Origin: Nectonema munidae
Lineage: Eukaryota; Nematomorpha; Nectonematoida; Nectonematidae
DNA: 64,000 nucleotides
Reading direction: 5' to 3'
Assembly (NCBI GenBank): GCA_030549495.1
Contig: JAUIRK010001028.1
Coordinates: forward strand, 434,001 to 498,000
Within the stretch, counting starts at the first letter, position 1; each line of letters starts with the position of its first letter. The notes below the pieces were generated by a model. It searched no databases, had not been told where the DNA came from, and saw only the letters and a list, made by a program, of their open reading frames with translations. Shown piece by piece: positions 11,256-22,189 of this stretch. A program made the position numbers and the translations under genes.

Positions 11256-12595
11256 ATGCCACTGGAGTTTGTTTTAAGCCTAAGAAATCAACTGAAACTT
11301 GTTGATAATGGAAGTCAATTTGTTAAAGAAAATGAAGGTGGTGAAATAACTTTCTGGAAGTGTGATCAATACTAGGGAGCCCATTGTCCTGCAAGAATTC
11401 ATACATCTAAAGATTCAATAATTAAACGATTTACACAATCACGCAGGTGATATTGCTCAACTTGAAGCAACAAGAGTGCTTAATGCAACAACAAAGAAGC
11501 ACTTATGACTCGAGAAAACACTCATGTCCTCGTAACGCCAAAACCTCAATATTTGAAAAGAAACATCAGAAATATAAGAAATGTGAATGCACAAGAGCCT
11601 GCAAATCCAGTCAGCTTACTACAGTTGAACTTACTTGGTGATTACCGTAAAACAAATTCAAATGAGTCTTTCCTTCTTCTTGAGAGCAAAGAAGATTCTG
11701 AACGAATAATTATATTTTCTACTCAACGAAATCTTAGAGTATTAGCAAATGCAGGTAATTGGTATCCCGACGGAACCTTCAAATTTGTACCTCCGTTATT
11801 CACTCAACTATACACAATTCATGGTATCATGAACGGTGATGTTTTGCCCCTTGTTTATGCTGTAATGGCAAAAAAACCGAACAAAGCTACAAGACGCTTC
11901 TTTCAAAACTAAAGGACTTGGAGTTTTATTTATCACCTCGTACAATTATGACGGATTTTGAAACTGCATCAATTAATGCATTTAAAGCACTTTTTCCAAA
12001 TGCGAAACAAAAAGGCTGCTTCTTCCATTTTTCTCAATGTATATTTAGAAGTATTCCGTCAAATGGTTTTCAGCATCTGTATGAAAGCGATGTTGAATTT
12101 GCGTTAAAAATGCGCATGCTTATGGCTATTGCATTCGTTGCCCTTACAGATGTAATCAGCTCCTTTGAATATTTAATTGATAATTCTCCTTTTCATGAAG
12201 AAATACAGCCTATCATAGATTACTTTGAGGACACCTTGATTGGACGCCCAAATCGTCGTTTAGTCTCCTCGTTTGAACATAATTTATGGAATTTTTATGA
12301 TTCCGCCAAACAAGGTGGTTGTAAAACAAATAATACTTGTGAAGGATGGCATCGATCGTTTATAGCAGGCTCAAAGATTCCAAGTCGTAAAAGAAAATAT
12401 AAAGAAACTTCAGAAAGAATACAGCGCATTGTCAATGATTTTGAAAATCGTGACCTAAATGATTACCTTAGAGGTATTGCTCATAACTTATTTTTTTTAA
12501 TTGTTTCTATTTTTCCAATTTGTAATAAATTAGTTATCTCAATACTATCATTGAAAAATTCATCTCAAAGTTATAGTATCATTTTTCAAGGGTAA
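11256..12595 (+). mobile_element. MULE (Mutator-like) transposase with FLYWCH zinc finger, decayed
   Basis: Reading from ATG 11256, a FLYWCH-type DNA-binding domain is visible: KLVDNGSQFVKEN, ITFWKCDQY, CPARIHT, and HNHAGD after a frame change. Next, 11505-11912 encodes the start of a MULE domain with ILFSTQRNLRVL-like residues, WYPDGTFKFVPPLFTQLY and IHG. 11918-12595 continues with SPRTIMTDFETASINAFK (a DDE aspartate), GCFFHFSQCIFR, and NNTCEGWHRSF. The order FLYWCH then MULE is a known invertebrate arrangement. I see one in-frame stop and about three frame changes, so it cannot encode one protein as it stands. Terminal inverted repeats were not defined. Confidence 0.8.
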
Positions 12596-12599
12596 AATA

Positions 12600-13150
12600 A
12601 CATTCCAAGTACTTTTTGTATCCATCAATTATATACATAATTATATAGAAATTGTAACTTAAATATATTTAAACATCTATAAAGAGAATAATCGGATGTA
12701 TTTTATTTGTTTAAAAATATTTTATATGTAAAAAAATATTCGACATTTATTATTTTTTTAATTATTTTAATTATTAATGATTTTTACCATTGAGCCTCAA
12801 AAAACACATGAAAATTCATTACAAATTGGCACCTCTCACTATCCACGCGACAAGGTGGGTGCCTCTCCGATATCCTCTGGATTATACTTATAAACCCGTA
12901 GCTAACAATCCAGCTTTCTTTCAATGCTTCAGAAGATCTAACCTTCATCTTTACCTCAAATTCTCAAATAGAAAACATAATGAACATCAACTCTCTCTTT
13001 AACACGCCAACATCTTGACTTTTATGTTAATCTTAATGATATGCATTTTTAATAAAACTCTTAAAATTTTTGTTTGTTTTAACTTTGCTACTGTCATGCA
13101 TTATTTAACTTATAATAACTACACTTGTGTCAACATACACTCATAAATAT
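12600..13150. other. AT-rich spacer, no gene recognised
   Basis: A 70-residue frame at 12790-13002 has no recognisable domain. The rest is A/T-rich non-coding sequence. Confidence 0.35.
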
Positions 13151-13153
13151 TCT

Positions 13154-13252
13154 AAGATGAGTAAAATAAGAAGAAATATTTAGGCTTTTTCGGAGTCGAA
13201 ACCACTTTTGACAGAAATGAACCTCAATCTTCTCGTGGTGCTCTGTAGGAGA
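13154..13252 (+). repeat. Inverted copy of a piggyBac C-terminal segment (arm 1)
   Basis: About 97 bp beginning AAGATGAGTAAAATAAG and ending GCTCTGTAGGAGAT. It is the reverse complement, with few differences, of 14281-14379. The latter lies within the piggyBac transposase relic, so this arm is a displaced, inverted fragment of the same coding sequence, about 1 kb away. Confidence 0.8.
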
Positions 13253-13564
13253 TATAAAAAATAAAAGAAAATGTAATAGTTAATTTATATTTTGATGAAA
13301 TATTTTTTATTTAATTCATTATTTTTTTTACAAAATCATTTCAATATAGGTATGAACCCCCTACTTTTTAGTCTATGGCGGGGCCTTGTGTGATCTTATA
13401 TAACTAGTCAGCCTTATTAGATTTTTCAGAAAGAATTCCCTATTTTTAATGCTCGAACGGGAAAGGTAAATGTATATTATAATACTTAAGCTATGTGGGT
13501 TAAGCCTATAAATTAGTTATATATGAATATTTAATATATATATATATACATATTTTTCAGAAGA

Positions 13565-13800
13565 AGTTTACCGCATCGTTTACGATTGGTGTACGTGCTT
13601 GCCTAGATTAGTGTTGCACGAATCTTGGTATTTGCATTCAAAACGTGTGGATGGCATTAACGGTGCGATTCACAGGTTTCGTCTTCACTCACCCTTTCCC
13701 GTTTACCGACGGGTAGGTGTCGGCTGTTGTGTAAGTCGTTTGAAGAGTGGCGTATCAGCCATAACTTCAAATGCATTTTGCAAAATTTAAAATAACATTT
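13565..13800 (+). other. Unrecognised island of higher G+C
   Basis: A 63-residue frame (13599-13790) with MPRLVLHESWYLHSKRVDGI and many Arg/Val residues. Base composition is clearly less AT-rich than the flanks, and CpG dinucleotides (CGTTTACG, CGACGGG) are kept. I do not recognise a family. It could be the end of an unrecorded transposon, or a small exon. Confidence 0.3.
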
Positions 13801-14189
13801 AACGGCTACGAACTATGTCTTTTTTTTGGCTTTGTTTTTCGAAGAGAAAAACATACGAAACGAAATATAAATATATTTTGTAATTTTTATTTAGACTATT
13901 TTTCATACGAAGAAAAAAAATTTACTTTAGTAAATTTTACAAAATATTGAAAATGATATGTTCAAAAGAAAAATCTCTAGGATTCATTACGCATAATTGG
14001 TGAAGGCAAATCAAAAAGACTATTATGGAGCAAACGAGTCTAATCTAGAAGGTATACTTGTCTTGAACTAGTCAGTCTATGTTTTAGTAAAAGTTAAATG
14101 TTTTCTTCGAGAATCGACTCTCTTATTTACACATGTGTGTGAAATTTCTCTATAAATTTATCAACAATGAGAAAAATATATAAAATTTA

Positions 14190-15180
14190 TTAACAAGAAG
14201 GACATATTAACTTTGTATGAGTCTTACAGAAAAACTTTCTGCAAATGTCACATCTCGTGTCTCTACTTTTTAGCTTACAGTCTCCTACAGAGCACCACGG
14301 GAAGATTGAGGTTCATTTCTGTCAAAAGTAGTTTCGACTCCGAAAAAAGACAAAATATTTCTTCTTATTCTACTCATGCTAGAACTGTTTGATCTGAAAT
14401 TCATAGATTCCTCAGTCAAACTGAAACACAAATGTCTAATAAAGCGTTTTCTTCCACCTCTTTTTATACTTGGAAATAAGCTAGAGTCATTTTCAGAGCA
14501 TATTATCCAACTAATCAGTGCTGATATATCCAAATAATTGGTAAAAGGACCCTAGGCCACCTCCTACTTGGTCTATATGACGTATACTCTCTCAACATCT
14601 TAGACCTTTCATAGGTTCATGACGAGAAAAATGGGGCATGAAGGTTCTATTCGACCTAACGGTTCCCAAAATCGAAATATCATTTTTTTTGAGTCCATTC
14701 ACAAAGTTCATAGGACATGAAGAACCTTACAACTACTATTCCTGTGCAATTGGGAACATCAATACTTTTTATAAGTCTTTACTATAGAATTACCGCTAAA
14801 ATAAACTCGTTCCCTGAGTCCTGTTACATAAATTTCAGGCTGTAAAAGGTAGAAAGATTTTTAGTCGTTACAATGATATACCTTTATCCCGTAATGACAG
14901 GGTTTAGACGCATCATAAATTTTGAGTAAACATCCACCTCGGAATTTAACGAGTTGCTCATCAATTGTAATGTATTCATTCGGACAGTGATACTTTGGAA
15001 ACACTTTACAAAAATGTTCTTGTAAAAACCGAACTTTGCCTATTTTATCACTTAGATTGACTGTTGTTTTGAAATCAAATCTAATATAGGTATTGATTAG
15101 AACAAACATATCGCGAGTGATTGATGCAATCAAAAAAGGTTCACTGAACTTGTCAGAAAATTGTTTGAAAGGAATTTTTT
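14190..15180 (-). mobile_element. piggyBac transposase relic
   Basis: The minus-strand segment 15133-14861 reads MFVLINTYIRFDFKTT, DKIGKVRFLQEHF, YITIDEQLVKFRGG and YDASKPCHYGIKVY. This matches the DDE_Tnp_1_7 pattern LRFDD...DEQLV-FRGR...SKP-KYGIK, including the Asp-Glu of the catalytic core. Further down, ILGTVRSNRTFMPHF (about 14.6 kb) matches the T-VGT-R-N piece. 14533-14285 is the late part. A cysteine-rich end RCDICRKFFCKTHTKLICPS closes at a stop at 14190-14192. Many stops and at least two frame changes separate the parts. The flanking TTAA sites were not resolved. Part of the C-terminus is repeated in inverted orientation at 13154-13252. Confidence 0.8.
14281..14379 (-). repeat. Inverted copy of a piggyBac C-terminal segment (arm 2, in place)
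   Basis: This is the in-place copy within the piggyBac relic. On the minus strand it encodes RIRRNILSFFGVETTFDRNE. It pairs with 13154-13252 to form an inverted repeat with a spacer of about 1.03 kb. Confidence 0.8.
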
Positions 15181-15449
15181 TTTATTTTTTATCAATAAAA
15201 CATAATTGGAATAAATATGCATAAAATTAACATAAAAATCAATCCTATTGAAATGAAAATTTACAGATGGAACTTTTGACATTAAATCAAGTAAATCTTT
15301 ATCCTTTGTTTCGAGAGCTTTTTCTAAATAAGTTAGAGCCGTTTTTTGATAATTATTTGCTCATCTCTCATTTCATCGCTCTTAATTTCTTCACAAACTT
15401 TTTCATCTCTATCTCCAACACGAAATTTTTTCCCAGTTATTGTTAGAGG

Positions 15450-18230
15450 CAGAGCTGGATTAACCATTAGGCAAACTAGGCATGTGGCTTGAGGCCACGA
15501 AAAAACTTTGTCAGTTCAAAAAATTAAAGGATCTAACATTTGAGATATAATCAATCTCATTGTTTTTTAATTCTATTTGAGATAATAAATGTTTTAAGAA
15601 AATTAAAAATTTTATAAAATTAAAAAAATTATAAAAAAAATTGAATTTAAAAAAATAATTAATTTTAATTTATTATATTTTACCTTTGATAAACTTATCC
15701 TTAAATAAAATGGCGCTGCCATGTTTTTTAGTTTTGAAAGTAAGTAAGTGAAAAATCGTTTACATTTTTAAAAACATTTGATATATTGAGTTTTTTATTT
15801 TTCTTCAGAAATACTTAAATTCTTTCATTTACATTGTTTTTCATGCCAAAACGTAAAAGTGGCTGGGAAAGAGCCCAAGAATCGAAGAAGAAAAAGGAAA
15901 AAGAAGACTTCCTTCTGGCCAAAACTCGTAAATTAATTTCATTTTACCAGTTTGTTGATAAGGATAAAGAAGCTGAAAACAGAAGTGAAAGCCTAAAAAA
16001 CGATCATCCTGTTTTTTCTCAACCTGAAAATGAGCAGGACAAAAGTTATAGCCATGTTTGATGTAGAAACTTCAACCAGTACAGACATTCAGAGTTTACA
16101 ATCAATTCAAGTTGTACCAAATGATGTTGGTTTGATGGAAAACATAACAGAGAAAATGCGTGATGTACTCATTAGTACTGGCATAGACCATTTTCGAAAT
16201 AAAGCAAATGAATATCCAGAAACCAAACGCGAATATTCTGAAGTGAATCGCTTTCTAATCCTAGTGCATTTTCATGTGTTTTACCAAATGGGGAGGTTGT
16301 CGATCGTGAGTAGTTTGTTTATTCTCCATCCAGGACTGGTTTATTTTGCTTTCCATGTATCTTGTTTTCTTCAGATAGAAGTATAAAATTATGTACATCC
16401 GGAGATAATGATTGGAAAAATATTAATCAAACTTTGAAAGTTCATGAAACGAGCGCAAAACATATTGACTCTATTATGATTCTAGCTGACCGCTCTTCTG
16501 CTCCTGACCGCATTGATGAAAAGTTAAACAAAAATATTTGCGAGAAAAAAAGTTATTGGAAAAATGTGCTTACACGTTGTGTTGCAACAATTAAATTTCT
16601 TTGTGAAAGGGGTTTACCACTTCGGGGAAGCAATGAGATCATCGGTTCTAAGAACAATGGTAATTATTTGGGAATATTAGAACTGATTGGTCAATTTGAT
16701 CCTTTTCTAACTCAACATATTCCTCAATTTGCAAATCACTAGCGCGGTCATTCATCCTACCTTTCTAAAACAATATGTGATGAAATTGTTACGTTAATGG
16801 GAAATAAAGTGCTCACTTTCATCAAACAAGAGATTGTTAGGTCTAGATATTTCTCTGTTTCAGTGGATTCAACACCAGATATTTCTCGTACAGACCAGCT
16901 CACAATAATTATTATTCCTCATGTTAACATGACAAATTATGAGCGCGTAGAACGATTTCTCACTTTCATCAATATTTCCAGTCCTGCCGTGGACAGACCT
17001 ATGACAATGCAAGCAATATGTCTGGCAAATATATTGTAATGCAGCAAATTTTGAAAAAAAAAGAATCACTTAGTCGATCATATTCCGTGCGCATGTCGCT
17101 CGCTTAATTTAATAGGCCAATCTGCAGTGGACTGTTGCGTTGAAGCTGTTTCTTACTTCGGATTTTTGCACCAGTTTTATAACTATACAAATCGGTTGGG
17201 AATTTTGTTATCTTATGTTAAACAGAAGCCTAATTGTCTTGTTCCTAAGCATCCATCCGATACTCGATGGTCTGACAGAGCAAAAGCTACTGAGGCTGTT
17301 TTCAGAGGATATAAGCAATCCCAGAGTGCTCTAGAAGAAATCGCAACTGATAATAACCAAACGGGAGACACTCGAAATCAGGCAAATGGTTACTAAAGAT
17401 TTTATGTGTGAGTTATGGAATGACATTCCACAGCGCTTTAATCAACGCAGCATACTACTGCAGAGCTCCAGCATTGAACTGACTACAGCTGTTAGTCGTA
17501 TGAAAATCCTAGATAAATTTGTGAGTGAATGTAGAGAAAAGTTTGACTTTTACGATCAAAAAGCTTCTGAAGTGCGAACAAATCTTTTAAGTTTGAAAAT
17601 GAATCAGATCGTATACCGAGAAGAAAAAAGCATTTTTGTGAAGGAAGTGCTGTTGATGCTATAAAAGAAATGCCAGAAGTCAATAGATTTAAAGTAAACA
17701 CTTTTTATGTTATAATTGACCAGCTCAGCAGTGGTTTGAAGCAACGCATTAAATCATATTCATTTGTTCAAGAGCGTTTTGGTGTTTTAACCGAATTTTA
17801 TTCTATATCCGATGAAGATATTAAAGTTTCAATCGAAACATTTAGACTATTAGATTTAGATTTCAGAATTTAGACAATTTATTTTTTAGTACAAAGAACA
17901 GTCAAATAAATACAACAGAAAAGAGTCAACGGGCATTGCCCCATATATTTTCAAGTTATTGCACACATAGGGGGTATATACTGCATTCCCCAACACCGGG
18001 GTAATTTTTAGAATATATTTGTCATTGATGTCTACTAATTGCTCGGGAGAAGGCCTTTTTCGAAGCTATCCAGAATTATGGATGTGAAGCGATCTACTAT
18101 GACACAGGATCGTCTTGGTGTACTGGCACTTAAGTGTATTTAAAGAGAGGTTCTAGAGGGAATCGACTTCACCTCATTTATAGATGAATTTGCTACAATA
18201 AAATCTAGAATAGTTAGAATGTGCAATACT
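15450..18230 (+). mobile_element. hAT transposon, ZMYM1-like transposase, decayed
   Basis: The left end is CAGAGCTGGATTAACC (from 15450). A transposase start at 15843 (MPKRKSGWERAQESKKKKEK) follows. Then come HETSAKHID and CATIKFLCERGLPLRGSNE (16362-16742), FSVSVDSTPDISRTDQLT (16797-17039; the first DDE aspartate area), HPSDTRWSDRAKAT (about 17.27 kb) and STMTQDRLGVLALKC (about 18.1 kb; C-terminal dimerisation region). The order is typical of ZMYM1-like hAT proteins. There are about six frame breaks. An ERSFSKL-like segment is still just readable near 18.05 kb. I did not find a matching right end. Confidence 0.8.
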
Positions 18231-18411
18231 AAAATCTAAAAAGTTGAAATTTTAAATTGTGCAATGATAATTTTTTTTATATTTTAAAATTTATATTAAT
18301 TCATACCAGGCCTGTAACTATCGAGAAGCCTTCAAAACAACTTTTTCGATTAGTTTATTTTGGTAAAAATAAAGGTTCTCAAAAAAAATTTGTAAACCCA
18401 CCTCCCCCTTA

Positions 18412-18455
18412 TTTATACCTTTCTAAAACAATATGTGATGAAATTGTTACGTTAA
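18412..18455 (+). mobile_element. Fragment of a second ZMYM1-like hAT copy, ending at TTAA
   Basis: About 40 bp (ACCTTTCTAAAACAATATGT and on to GTTACGTTAA) repeat 16759-16797 of the neighbouring hAT almost exactly. The match stops at the TTAA where the satellite-bearing element begins. So the TTAA element appears to have landed in a second copy of the same hAT; the other half of that copy was not found beyond the element. Confidence 0.7.
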
Positions 18456-18847
18456 CCCTATTAGTGCTGGGGGCGTAAAACGCTACTCATTTTCATTAAA
18501 AAATTAATTGTAGAAAATTGACTTAATCATATCCCTTCAAATTTTGTGTCCTAAAATCGCTAGCTGCATCTTTTGAAACCATTTTTATGGTAGTTGAATG
18601 ACCCTTTCATGTCCCAAACTGTCAATCAAAATCAAAAATTAAAATTTTTCAGCAAAATTTTTACATTATCTGTACTTAACCTTATAACTTAGGATCTATA
18701 TTATATAATACCCTGAAAATTTATAATTATATACAGTTTGCAACGCATAACACTTTATATATTTAATTTTTTCAATAATCATGGCTACTTTTTAGAAAAT
18801 GTTAATAAAAATATTGATTGATCAAAAATATATCTGATAAAATATAC

Positions 18848-20215
18848 CTTCAAATTTTACATAAAATATATGTTTTTATACTAAATCGGTCATGTTGTTT
18901 TCATTTCTGAACTCATTTTTTACATTTAGGTTTTGAAAATACCTATAAGTGTTAATCAAATTTACAGTTTACTTCTGAAAATTGTCTCCAAAAAAATTCC
19001 TTCACATTTTACATAAAATATATGTTTTATACCAAATCGATCATGTTGTTTTCATTTCTGGACTCATTTTTTACATTTAGGATTTGAAAATACCTATAAG
19101 TGTTAATTAAATTTGCGGTTTACTTCTGAAAATTGTATCTAAAAACATTCCTTCACATTTTACATAAAATATATGTTTTTATAGTATATCGGTCATGCTG
19201 TTTTCATTTCTGGACTCATTTTTTACATTTAGGATTTAAAAATACCTATAAGTGTTAATCAAATTTGCGGTTTACTTCTGAAAATTGTCTCCAAAAACAT
19301 TCCTTCACATTTTACATAAAATATATGTTTTATACCAAATCGATCATGTTGTTTTCATTTCTGTACTCATTTTTTAGATTTAGGATTTGAAAATATCTAT
19401 AAATGTTAATCAAATTTGCGGTTTACTTCTGAAAATTGTCTCCAAAAGCATTCCTTCACATTTTACATAAAATATATGTGTTATACTAAATCGGCCATGC
19501 TGGTTTCATTTCTGGACTCATTTTTCACATTTAGTGGTTTTAAAATATTTGTCAATGTCAATCAAATTTGCGGTTCACTTCTAAAAGCTATCTCCAAAAA
19601 TATTCTTCAAATTTTACATGAAATATATGTTATTATACCAAATCAATCATGCTGTTTTCATTTCTGGACTCATTTTTTACATTTAGGATTTGAAAATACC
19701 TATAAGTGTTAATCAAATTTGCGTTTAGTTCTAAAATAGCAAATAGATCATGATGATTTCATTTCTGAACACAGTTTTCGCATTTATAGGTTTTACTGCT
19801 AGTGTCAATCAAATTTGCGGTTTATATCTGAAAACTATATCTTAAAATATTCTTTCTAATTTTACATGAAATATATGATTTTATATCAATTCGACCATGA
19901 TAATTTTTATTTCTGAAATCATTTTTTGCATTTAGAGGTTTTAAATGTCTGAAAGTGTCAATCAAATGTTCGATTTACGTCTAATGTCTAAAGAAATATT
20001 TTTGAAATTTAAATAAAATATCTATTTTATTTTCTTTTTTTGACTCAGGTTTGGCATTTATGGTTTTAAAATATCTGAAACCTTCGATCAGATTTGCGGT
20101 TTACTTCTAGATACTGCCTTAAAAAATATTTTCAAAAAAATAAATATCTGTTTTTATACCAAATCGACTATGTTTATTTTATTTCTGTACTGGATTTTGG
20201 ATAATACGGTTAAAA
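18848..20215 (+). repeat. Satellite-like tandem array, ~152-bp unit, about 10 units
   Basis: The landmark ACATAAAATATATG recurs at about 18861, 19013, 19164, 19316, 19467 and 19618 (spacing 151-152), then in weaker form near 19866, 20012 and 20141. Units share TTTCATTTCTGGACTCATTT, ACCTATAAGTGTTAATCAAA and GCGGTTTACTTCTGAAAAT. Units 2 and 4 resemble each other (TACCAAATCGATCATGTTG) more than their neighbours, hinting at a 303-bp higher-order unit. Divergence grows to the right. Confidence 0.85.
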
Positions 20216-21157
20216 AATATCTCGAAGTGGCTGAAATAGTTGAAATTGTGTTGAAATAGACGTATCACAGTTGATGGAGGAAAAGCATGACTAAAATGAA
20301 AAGCTGAGTTAACTGAGTTAAAAGATTTGTAAATTTTGGACGCTCTGGGAAAGACTTAGATACTTCTTGTGTACTTAAGCCCAACTTTTCAGCTCTCTAC
20401 TGTCATATCACCGTCAGTTTGTGGGTTTTCCTAAGGAAATTAATTGATTGTGATTGATGTGTCTTGCCTTATCACTTAAAGGCTTCTTTTGATATCATCT
20501 CTCTTTCTACGCACTGCAAGAAAGTTACATAAAGAAATTTTTTACACATCTCTCTCCCTTCAAATTTTCTTTTTTTGGACCTTGATCAAATGAATCTTGC
20601 ACTTGGAAGTTGAGATATTCTCTTTTGTCTTTTTTCTGACCTTTCTTTCCTATATCTCCCGCCAAATCTCATCGACAAGTTCTGACTATGAGGTAAAGAA
20701 TTTTACTGTATACTTTGTGTGAGTGAAGATACAAAACTCTTTAGGTTTATGGAGTCTTCCATGTTCTTACGATCCCTCTTCCCTAAAAGATTGCGTAGGC
20801 CTTTTAGTGATCATAAATTAAACCCCCTGTTTATAAATTTTTTCTGTATAATCGCAATAGCTCGGCAGCGCACGTTCTTCGTATATAATTTTCACATATG
20901 GTATTTTATTTGAGTAGGAAGGACGAAACGCATGTCAGAGTTTTGGAACTGGAGTTACTTTGCAATTTAAATATTCGCCAATTTTTCAAGAATTAACTTC
21001 ATCAAGTTAAGTCAAAAGTTAAGTGAAATGGGAATATTAGCGTAGATGAATCAATTTGACGCATTCTTATACACGCGTGATGGAAAAAAAGAAAAATGCC
21101 TCTGAAGTCTGAAATGAAAGTTCATAATTCTACAGAGCTCACCTTTGGAATTTTTCT

Positions 21158-22102
21158 TTGTTCGTCCTTTTTCATTTTAACATCGTCCTATCTCATTTTA
21201 AGTTGGTCTTTTTTATTTTTTTTGAATTTTTTTCATAACTATCAAATAAAATTTTTTAAAGTGAAGCCCATTTAGAACAAGATGCATATTCAGAAATTAT
21301 ACTATCCAATTTTGTAGTTTTCTGTCAATTATATTTCAAAGTTTTGAAACTCGCACAAATTATCCAAATTAAGGATTTTTGTTCCACATGTGATGTATTT
21401 GGATAGGTCATCTAAAAAAGGTATATAAAGGAAACTTCTGCTATTCATCGAAGATGGTACTTGGAACGGTAAAAAGTTTTAAATTTCATTGAAAATTTGT
21501 TTGGAAAACTTAAAAGTGATAATTCAATAAAAAGTGATGTTTGGATTGCCATAGAAAATGCCAAAATCCACAAAACTAGAGAAGTAAAAGAAATCTTTTA
21601 ACCGAATGAAAACTGTCAATCAAGTTTCTTTCTCCTTCTTCCTTCATTTTGAATCCATGTTAAAGGTTTTTTCAAAAATTAAAAGTAAAGTTAGAAATAT
21701 ATTAAATTCCACAGCACTAAGTATTCTTTTTCATCTACAATCAGAGAAGGTGTTAACTCTAATGTTTGACTGTACAAATTATTAAAGACATATGCTAAAC
21801 AACATCAATATAGCTTCAACTGGACAACTTCATAGTCCAAATATTTATTCATGATTACTATTTTTACGCAGAATAAAGTTATTCTTTTTTACTAAAAATA
21901 TTCTTTTTAATTTTAACTGTTAAATTAATTTTTTTACTCAATTTTGTTTTCTTTCCGAAGTTTATAATTTGTTCTTTGATTTGAATATTTATAAAAATAT
22001 TCTAAAATAAATCAAAATAAAAAAGACGAACTTAAAATGTGATTGGACGAACTTCGAAAAAAGACGAACTTAAAGAGAAAAAAGACGAATTTAAAATGAA
22101 AA
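21158..22102 (+). mobile_element. IS630/Tc1-like DDE element relic with repeat-rich inverted ends
   Basis: The ends are built from short motifs on opposite strands: GTTCGTCCTTTTTCATTTTAA with ATCTCATTTTAAGTTGGTC on the left (21158-21220), and AAAAGACGAACTTAAAATG with variants on the right (22014-22102). Between them, about 21.47-21.75 kb keeps FIENLFGKLKSDNSIKSDV, then ENAKIHKTREVKEIF, then FSKIKSKVRNILNS. These match the D-NA-IH---V part and the E---SK-K part after the LPPYSP-LNP block of IS630-type DDE transposases. Only the C-terminal half is readable and stops interrupt it. It sits inside TTAA element A. Confidence 0.5.
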
Positions 22103-22189
22103 CGCTATAATTTGAAAATTTTTCTACAATTGATTTTTAGAGTGAATGCCCTCCTAGCACTAAGCGGATTTTGATAGTTATCAGTTAAA

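Larger units (their letters stand above)
18456..22184. mobile_element. TTAA element A: non-autonomous piggyBac-like element carrying satellite-like repeats
   Basis: It begins TTAA (18452-18455) then CCCTATTAGTGCTGGGGGCG. A related inverted end runs near 22120-22184: TTTTCTACAATTGATTTTT, then CCCTCCTAGCACTAAGCGG, then TTAA at 22185-22188. The first 250 bp match the left end of element B at 36670. Inside are about ten tandem units (18848-20215), then about 0.9 kb of unique AT-rich sequence, then an IS630-like insertion. No piggyBac transposase is visible within. TTAA target and CCC-start ends are the basis for the family name; the right end is diverged, so its exact base is uncertain. Confidence 0.65.
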
